Made by a program: the position numbers and the translations under genes. From positions 12,335,850-12,399,849 of the forward strand of contig NC_083602.1 of the NCBI RefSeq assembly GCF_029168945.1: a stretch of DNA of 64,000 nucleotides. The letters are read 5' to 3'. The DNA comes from Cannabis sativa (Eukaryota > Streptophyta > Magnoliopsida > Rosales > Cannabaceae). Of this stretch, positions 56,387 to 64,000 are shown piece by piece. A model generated the notes under the pieces. That model did no database searches, was not told the origin of the DNA, and was given only the letters and a program-made list of their open reading frames with translations. Numbering within the stretch: the first letter of the stretch is position 1; every line of letters starts with the position of its first letter.

Positions 56387-57900
56387 AAAGGATTTCGTCC
56401 CCGAAATCTAACCTGAATAACTCTGGATATTGAGCTCGCATATCTGATTCTAGCTCCCAGGTGGCTTCTTCCACCTTACTGTTTCTCCAGAGAACCTTGA
56501 CCAACGCTATGGTCTTATTCCGAAGGACTTTATCCTTTCTATCCAGGATCCGCACCGGTTTGTTCCTCATAGGACATATCTGGCTGAAGCTGAAGGCTCT
56601 CATAACTGATAATATGAGAGGGGTCTGAAACGTATTTTCTCAACATTGAGACATGAAATACGTTGTGCACTTCGATAAAGCCGGAGGCAATGCTAACCGA
56701 TATGCCACTTGACCTATCTTCTCGAGAATCTCGAAAGGTCCTGTAAATCTAGGGCATAACTTGCCTCTTTTCCCGAAACGTTTAATCCCCTTCATCGGAG
56801 ATACTCGCAAAAACACATGGTCCCCTACTCGGAACTCAACATCTCGACGTTTCGGATCTGCGTAACTCTTCTGTCTGCTCTGGGAGGCAAGCATTCTAGC
56901 TTTAATCTTCTCTATTGCCTCATTGGTCCGCTGAACTGACTCCGGACCTAAGTATTTCCTCTCCCCTGTCTCATCCCAGTGGATAGGGGATCTGCACTTC
57001 CTACCGTACAACAGTTCATAGGGTGCCATCCCTATCGTACTCTGATAACTGTTGTTATAAGAGAACTCTACTAACGGTAGGTATTTATTCCATGAACCCT
57101 CAAAGTCCATAACACAGGCTCTCAGCATGTCCTCCAATATCTGAATTGTCCTTTCGGACTGACCATCTGTCTGAGGATGGAATGCTGTACTGAATTTTAG
57201 CTTCGTACCCATTGCCCGTTGCAAACTCTGCCAAAATTTGGAGGTGAATTTCGGATCCCTGTCCGAAACAATAGACTTCGGTACCGTGAAGTCTCACTAT
57301 TTCCACGACGTACGGTTACGCAAGTGATCCACTGAAAATGTTGTTCTGACCGGCAGAAAATGAGCAGATTTCGTAAATCGGTCCACCACTACCCAGATGG
57401 AATCAAACATACCCGTGGTCCTAGGTAACCCGACCACAAAATCCATAGTAATATCCTCCCATTTCCATTCTGGTAGGGTTAGAGGCCGTAACAACCTGTT
57501 GGTCTCGATGTTCAGCCTTGATCTGTTGACACGTGAGGCATCTCGATACGAATTCTACCAAATTCTTCTTCATACCGTTCCACCAGAAGTACGGTTTCAA
57601 GTCTTGGTACATCTTGGTGGTGCCGGGATGCAGAGAATATGGAGTAGAATGAGCCTCCTCAAATATCTCGTTCCTCAAGTCCACACCTGCGTTCGGGACA
57701 CAAACCCCGGCTTTATACAAAAGCATCCCACTATACGACACCGAAAAGTCCTTGGCTTGACCGGCCAATACCTCATCTCGGATCTTCACTAACTCCGGAT
57801 CTGTCGTCTGAGCAACTTTTATTCTTTCTAACGGATCAGATTGCGGCGTTAAGTTGTGTAGGCGACCTACCACAAACTCAATCTTGGACCGACCATATCC
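56387..57900 (-). pseudogene. Gypsy element 2: integrase and chromodomain-like tail
   Basis: Pieces in different frames: the zinc-binding part with [10 protein letters not shown] and CLTCQQIKAEH (57421-57873); the core with DFVVGLP and DRFTKSAHFLP (57297-57494); [14 protein letters not shown] with the catalytic Glu (56640-57224), followed by RVSPMKG and [10 protein letters not shown]; and a tail with RILDRKDKVLRNK, LVKVLWRN and EATWE (56387-56603). The second catalytic Asp lies in a frame-shifted stretch near 57260. Integrase inserts the DNA copy; the tail resembles chromovirus chromodomains. Confidence 0.85.
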
Positions 57901-57949
57901 TCGCTAGGCGAGGTGAGATCCGAACCATGCTAGCTACCCGCCCGGCCCC

Positions 57950-59200
57950 TTTCACTCGGGGCATCGGCCACTACATTGGCTTTTCCGGGATGATAGAGGA
58001 TCTCGGAATCATAATCCTTCACTAACTCCAACCAACGCCTCGTCTCATGTTCAAATCTTTACGAGTAAAGAAATACTTGAGACTTTTATGGTCGGTATAG
58101 ATCTCGCACTTCTCACCATACAAGTAATGCCGCCAAATCTTCGGTGCAAAAACCATTGCGGCCAATTCCAAATCGTGAGTCGGGTATCGTTGTTCATAAT
58201 CCTTTAGCGACGGGAGGCGTAAGCGATAACCCGATCGGCTTGCATCAATACGCACCCCAAACCCCGTTTGGATGCGTCACAATAGACCACGAACTTCTCC
58301 TCGTCCAGAAGGTAAAGCTAGTACCGGAGCGGTAATCAACCTCTCGTTTCGGCTCTGAAAACTAGCTTCGCATTTATACGACCGGATAAATCGGCGATTC
58401 TTCTTTGTAAGTTCGGTTAGGGGCATTGAAATTTTGGAGAACCCCTCCACGAACCTACGGTAATACCCGGCTAATCCCAAAAGCTTCGATCTGTCACTGT
58501 CTTCGGTCTCGGCCAATCCCTGACGGATTCGATCTTCCCGGGATCCACCTTGATCCCATCCTTACTCACTATGTGCCCTAGGAAGGACACCTGAGACAAC
58601 CAGAACTCACATTTCTTGAACTTGGCGTAGAGTCTATGTTCTCGAAGTCGTTGCAGTACCATCTGAAGATGTAACTCATGCTCCTCTTCGAGAGTACACG
58701 AGGATGTCGTCGATAAACACAATCACACGGATATCGAGGAAATCCTTGAATACTCTATTCATCGGGTCCATGAATCTTTGCGGGAGCATTGGTTAGTCCG
58801 AATGACATAACTAGGAACTCGTAGTGTCCATACCTAGTGCGGAAAGCCGTCTTTGGAATGTCCTCCTCTCGGATCCTCAACTGATGATAACCCGAACGGA
58901 GATCAATCTTAGAAAAGACCGTCTTCCCCTGAAGCTGATCGAACAAGTCATCGATCCTAGGTAATGGATATTTATTCTTCACCGTCAGCTTGTTCAACTC
59001 TCTGTAGTCGATGCACATCCTCATCGATCCCTCCTTCTTCTTCACGAACAAACCGGGGCTCCCAGGGGTGACACCTGGGCCGAATGAACCCTATGTCAAG
59101 GAACCCCTGGAGCTGAATCTTTAACTCCTTAAGTTCAGCTGGAGCCATCCTATACGGGGCTTTAGAAACCGGATCCACCCCTGGTGCCAAGTCACTCACA
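57950..59200 (-). pseudogene. Gypsy element 2: reverse transcriptase and RNase H
   Basis: RT motifs [33 protein letters not shown] and [10 protein letters not shown] lie in one frame (58755-59051). The catalytic FIDD is encoded at 58706-58717, and [10 protein letters not shown] follows. RNase H motifs DLELAAM and [11 protein letters not shown] are at 58022-58255. Successive frames are offset by single-base changes, for example near 58690, 58500 and 58250. Confidence 0.85.
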
Positions 59201-59765
59201 AAGTCAATCTCCGCTGAGGTGGTAACCCTGGAAGTTCTTCGGGAAAAACGTCCAAAAATTCCCGAACCACGCTGATGTCCTCTGGCCGAATGGTGTCTGG
59301 CCGAGTGGTGTCCACCACCACGGCCAGAAACCCTAAGCACCCACCGTGCAATAATTCTCTCGGCCGACATAGCGAGATCACCGGGATCCGAGATCCCCGA
59401 ACCGAACCCACAAATACGAACGGTTCTTCACTTTACGGTTGGAAGACCACCATCTTCCTCTTGCAATCAATGCTCGCCGAATATTTAGATAGGACATCCA
59501 TTCCTAAAATAATATCAAATTCGACTAAGCTCATCTCTATCAGATCAGCGCTCAACTCTCTACCATCTATCATGATCGGCATAGACCTAATCCACCTATT
59601 GGAGATAACCAAGTCTCCGCGAGTAACGGGGTTCCAAACCACGACTCATATCTATCAAAGGGTCTACCCAACTTACTAAAGACTCGGCCGCCACATAAGA
59701 ACGTGTAGCCCCGAGAATCAAACGACCGAATAAAACGAGTCGTTAATAAGAATCGACTGTAACAA
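59201..59765 (-). pseudogene. Gypsy element 2: protease
   Basis: The active-site pair Asp-Ser is encoded at 59714-59719, directly followed by a one-base frame change; further on come PIMIDGREL, DLIEM and the conserved ILGMDVLSKY with IDCKRK (59433-59642). It links Gag to RT as in gypsy element 1. Confidence 0.75.
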
Positions 59766-61012
59766 CCGATGGGTGGCATCCGCATCGGCTGCGTGATCGC
59801 GAATACCCGGGCCGGAGTGGGCATCGGCTGGAGCTCTCGGTGCCTGCGGCCGGGCCGGGGACATTCCCTCTTGAAGTGCCGGGCATGCCACAATGAAAGC
59901 ATCCCCGCCCCTTGCACTCTCCCGATGGTGCCTCTTGCGGCTAGGGCACTCGGGGTAGGAGAAGCGAGTCTCATTACCACGGGACGACTCCTCCGTGCGG
60001 TTCCCCCGAACCTCTTGTTCGACTCGAGCCGCCGAGCCGGTGGGTGCCCTCTTCCTCTCGATCAATGGCCGAACCACTACTCCCCCTGCCGAAGCGATGC
60101 GGGAGGGGTGGGAGCTCCGCCACCAACGGAGTACTAGCCGACTCGACATGCACCCCACCGCGCCTCGGCTCGCGGTGCCTTCTTCACCATCGAGCGTAGG
60201 TGGTGCGTCGTACGTGGTAATCATCGGGTCATGCCTGATCTTGGGATGCAACCCGTCCAGATACTTCTCCTTTCTGCTGAAGTCGGTCGGCACAATTCCC
60301 GAGGCTAACCTCACCAACCGATCAAACTGAGTAGTATACTCAGTGACACTCATGTTCTCCCGCTGGGTCAGGTGAACGAATTCCTTTCTCTTGGCGCTTC
60401 TAACCGCCTCGTTGTAGTACTTCGCGTTGAAAAGTTCCTGGAACCTCTCCCAAGTCATGGTGGTGACATCATGAATGCGAGACACCATGTCCCACCATAC
60501 CGGGGCATCCTCACAGGAACCGAAATGTGGCACACACCACTACTGTCGTTGCGGTGACACCCATAAAGTTCAAGATTCCGGTGATCACCGTAAGCCACCG
60601 CTCGGCTTTCGACACATCCGGACCTCCCGGGAATACGGAGGTGCTTGCTTCGAACCGCTCATATAAAGGTTCCAATCGTGGGCCGCCACTACCATCTCGG
60701 CACAGGCGGCGAGGCGAGTGCGTGGAACTGCGGCACCGGAACCGGCAGGAGCACCTGCGTCTCAACCTACGAATCTCGAGGTCTTGTTCTTCGATCTGGC
60801 TTGCATCTCCGCAAACCGCAACTCCCGGTTCGGGGTTCCACGATCGGGTGGGGAGCACAGGCGGCTTGTGGCGGGTTCTCATCACCCCGACCACGAGCCC
60901 TGCCTCGGGGACCTCTACCTCGACCCCTAGCAGGTGGGGGAAACCGAGCTCCCTCTCCCTGATTCGACCCCACTGAGTTGCCTCGACTCCTGGTAGTCCG
61001 CCTGGCGTCCAT
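59766..61012 (-). pseudogene. Gypsy element 2: Gag
   Basis: Starts at the ATG at 61010-61012 with an Arg-Gly-rich N-terminus (GRGRGPRGRARGRG). The core at 60200-60533 shows WWDMVSRIHD, FNAKYYNEAVRSAK, VTEYTTQFDRLVRLA, as in gypsy element 1. The zinc knuckle survives only in part (HFKRECP at 59861-59878); its first Cys pair is in another frame. The stretch is unusually GC-rich for the window. Confidence 0.82.
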
Positions 61013-61276
61013 CTAGTTAGAACCGCCTGCGAAACCAAGAGTTGGCATATCAGGTCGTATTCAAGGCGAGCTTACTAATGCCGCTTAATTTGGAAATTAG
61101 AAATGAAACATGCGCCTATTCTACTATCAGGCTACTAACATGCTTCCTAACAGGCTTTTCTTTTTCATAGCGAATAAAATAAACTACTAAAGCAATAAAG
61201 GCTTACCGAACCGTGAACCGAGCTAGCTGCCGATGATGATTGTACATGTCGTGACGATCTTCGGAAGACAACCAGC
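61013..61276. other. Leader of gypsy element 2
   Basis: Untranslated leader between primer site and Gag start; nothing notable seen. Confidence 0.6.
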
Positions 61277-61289
61277 GGCTCTGATACCA
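61277..61289 (-). promoter_or_regulatory. Primer-binding site of gypsy element 2
   Basis: Minus strand TGGTATCAGAGCC, the exact plant tRNA-iMet primer site, three bases from the 5' LTR. Confidence 0.93.
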
Positions 61290-61292
61290 AAT

Positions 61293-63527
61293 TGTAACAC
61301 CCTAACTAACTTAGGCGTATTACGTGATTTTTAAACATACTGTGCAGCTCGTTGCTAATCAACGAGGTTTATGGAAAAACGTGATTAATTAAAATTTTGC
61401 TTTTTCATTAAACTTATAAACTATTTTACCAAAAAGTCTCGGGATCCCGATTTATAAAAATATTTACAAACGTTTTCCTTTGTTCAACTTTTACATCAAA
61501 ATAAAGTCGTCTAACGACAATTACAAAATCTCGGCCGTCTTTGTCCAGGATCGTACGCTCCAGGCCTAACCGCCCCGACATGTACAATCCCATAAGCTCG
61601 CTCACGGTCCATCAGCAACTGCCTTGCCTTTACCTACACATGCAACGTAAACTGTGAGTCGACAGACTCAGTAAGAAAAGCATAATAATATCATACATAA
61701 AACTGACTGCCGTGTCCAACACGATACTGAGTCCCGCTACTGCCATGTCCAACATGGTACTGAGCACTACTGCCATGTCCAACATGGTACTAAGTTTTGA
61801 ACGTTCAGGGGACGGTACTATTGACAAGTATCCTCCTGATCGGTCGAACCGGTCATACTCCGGCTGCTGGTCATACTCCAGCCTGTACCGACGGGATAGG
61901 TCAATAGATCGAACCACCGGCCGGTGTCGGCTGATCGGTCCGAACCGGGTCATACTCCGTGCTTGGTCATACTCCGGCACATGCACCGACGTGACGGGGT
62001 TGGGTGGTTCGAAGCCTAAATACATATCTAATGTAATCTAACGGGCTTCCTACATGCACGCTAAACATGTAAACTACATATGCATACTTGTTATACTAAT
62101 CTTACCCGGATTCCGATTTCGGGTGTGCGGTCAACCCAGGCGAAGAGCGAACGGCGGATCGGCTCCTAAACCATAAAAACCACAACGCTATAAGTGACAC
62201 GCTAAATCACTTCCCGGGGACTAAAACTCGAAACTAAAAGTTTCCCTATCGATAAAAAGCATGGCAATACCCCTAAAAACCCAAAAACGAGGAAAACTAG
62301 GGTTCTGAAAAATCCCCCATCCGAAGTCCAGGTTGCCCGGAATTCGGTTCGAAAATTCGAACCCCCATCCAAATCCGGATGCTCAACCAGATCGGTTCCT
62401 CGCAGGCAGCAACCAAAAATTCCCATACCTTGACCAATTCGAACCCAAATGGTCCCAAACTTTCCAGACCTCCTACATAGGTCCCAAATGACCATTTCAA
62501 GGCCTCAAACCTACCCAGAAACCTCACAAGCAAATTTCACCATTGAAGACCAAGCTTTGAGTTCAAGAACTCAAACTTGGTCAAACCCTCTAGCATGCAC
62601 CCTAGCCTAGTTAATTCTACTTAACTAAGCATTAAAACACCTCTGCAAACTAACAATAACAACCAGCAATAACACAGAAACTAAACATGGCATTTTCTCA
62701 CAAAAATCATCAATTTTCACATATAATTTAAAAGCTTGAACAATCTAGCTACTCATGCTCCACACAACTCATTTAACATCAAAACTCATGCTTTGAACAA
62801 CATAAATCAACAACAAAACACAGCAGAAACAACTCTCAAAAAACACATGCATTATCATCCATTTTCATCATTTTTCTTCAAGAATTTAAAGAGGAAGGGC
62901 CTAGGAAACACATACCACACAAGAGATCAATAAAGTAGCAAGTTAGAGCTTGAATCACCAAAGAAAACCAGCCCTTGGAACCCCCAAGCCTCAGCCGAAA
63001 GAGAGGAAAAAGAGAGAGAGAGTTTTTCTATTTTCTTTAAAATTTGCCTAAGTGTTGAAATTTTGAGAAAAAAGGATTTATAACATATTACTCATTTAAC
63101 AAAAACACTTAACCATTTCAGCCAAATAATCACTTAAACAATTAATTATTTTCCATTTAATAAATCACATAAGACAAAATATCATTGGGGCAAAAAGACC
63201 ATTTTGCCCCTCCATACTAAAACCACAAGATAACCACTAAAGGGGTATTTTTGGGACATTCTAAATTCCCGGCCATTCCCGACATTCCCAATGTCTAAAA
63301 ACCCGTCCCCAAAATACTAACATACTAAGTTGTGATTTCTACTGAGCCAAACGCCGCGTTCCAAAATACCGGACACCGGAAATGCGAAATATAAAAACTG
63401 CTGATAACATAATTATGCATATCTGAATTCCATAAATAACAATGATAAATTATTTAAATAGCTATAAATAATTTCCTGATTAACATAAATAACTGCTAAT
63501 TTCCAAATTAACTAAGCGGGCTTTACA
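61293..63527 (-). mobile_element. 5' LTR of gypsy element 2
   Basis: Partner of 54146-56371. Tandem hairpins at 61711-61790 carry GTGTCCAACAC and CATGTCCAACATG. Confidence 0.92.
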
Positions 63528-64000
63528 TTGTATGTATGATTGTATATGTTTGGGTGATACTCACCCCATAAGGTATGAATTGGTGCTATCATAGCGACAC
63601 AACCATTGTGTCGGTTCAGCAGTACAGGCATCGTACTGGTTAAGAGTGATATCATGGCCAATTATACCTTTGGATGCTATTGATGCTATCATAGCGGCAC
63701 GATCATAGTGCCGGTCCTGCAGTACGAGCATAGTACTGATAGTGGGTGATATCATGGTCAATAGCACAGCTAGTATTGAACGTTCGTACTCATCTGTTAA
63801 GCCTTGTAAATAGGTGTATGGGCGCCTAAGTACAAGTCGAAAAAAATTATATGATATGTTGTATGCATTTCTTACTGAGTCTATTGACTCACAGTTCTAC
63901 TTTCATGTGTAGGTAAAGGAAAGACAAAGGCTGAACAGGAGTGAACCTGAGCTCGGATGGGATTGTACATGTTGAAGCGGCGCGACCTGGAGTGTTCGGT
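63528..64000 (+). mobile_element. Outer gypsy LTR, right part (continues off window)
   Basis: Resumes after the TTGTA duplication and follows the reverse complement of the gypsy element 2 LTR from about 61790 down to 61540, with the shared phrases CTTACTGAGTC, GTAGGTAAAGG and GGGATTGTACATG. Two 100-bp tandem units with paired hairpins lie at 63588-63760. The end of this LTR and the element's body are outside the window. Confidence 0.8.

Larger units (their letters stand above)
54146..63527 (-). mobile_element. Ty3/gypsy chromovirus 2 (Tekay/Del-like)
   Basis: Full-length minus-strand element with the target duplication TTGTA (54141-54145, 63528-63532). LTRs are 54146-56371 (3', 2,226 bp) and 61293-63527 (5', 2,235 bp). 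Primer site and polypurine tract are in place; the domain order is gag, protease, RT, RNase H, integrase and chromodomain-like tail. It is related to gypsy element 1 at protein level but has unrelated LTR sequence. The reading frames are broken by many one- or two-base indels. Confidence 0.92.

Overview
The window is plant nuclear DNA, from a eudicot to judge by the gene content. It is AT-rich and almost wholly built of nested LTR retrotransposons. It carries Ty1/copia and Ty3/gypsy protein motifs, primer-binding sites complementary to initiator tRNA-Met, a SWEET-type sugar transporter, a Cassandra TRIM with 5S rRNA sequence, a plant LINE 3' end and an intron-rich plant gene beginning MAYVPPHKR. 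The LTR families recall Cannabaceae (hemp/hop), but that is an impression from memory and not shown by the sequence.

Layout. 1-3884: 5' part of a minus-strand, apparently non-autonomous copia-type element and a truncated LTR. 4140-5640: two partial SWEET genes on the plus strand, the C-terminal half of one followed by the N-terminal half of another. 5637-9664: a plus-strand LTR remnant hit by a solo LTR (5693-7588, target duplication TAATG) and by a 3' LTR (7768-9664). 9665-11768: the shrunken body of that minus-strand element, with a copia gag zinc knuckle. 11769-19904: a plus-strand element of the same family, with a 3' LTR and a largely non-coding body. 19905-20496: small fragments. 20497-44405: a complete minus-strand copia-type element (target duplication CTTTT). 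Its 3' LTR is split by a 10.4-kb Ty3/gypsy chromovirus (22302-32742, CCATG), which is itself hit by a nearly pristine Cassandra TRIM (27402-28342, CTTGT). Its body is split by a further small LTR element (34008-37384, GGTAT). 45312-51392: the one apparently complete host gene (7 exons, 440 codons). 51811-52042: a 44-bp satellite. 52172-52802: the 3' end of an L1-type LINE. 52803-64000: a plus-strand gypsy LTR interrupted by a second chromovirus in the opposite direction (54146-63527, TTGTA).

The target duplications give a relative order of events: copia-type element, then gypsy element 1, then Cassandra; and LINE, then outer gypsy LTR, then gypsy element 2. No operon-like organisation is expected. 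The only likely functional host protein is the MAYVPPHKR protein, and even it has a suspicious GA splice donor at exon 4. The most unusual structures are short inverted repeats: a hairpin series in the copia leader, and tandem hairpins whose arms change together in the gypsy LTRs.
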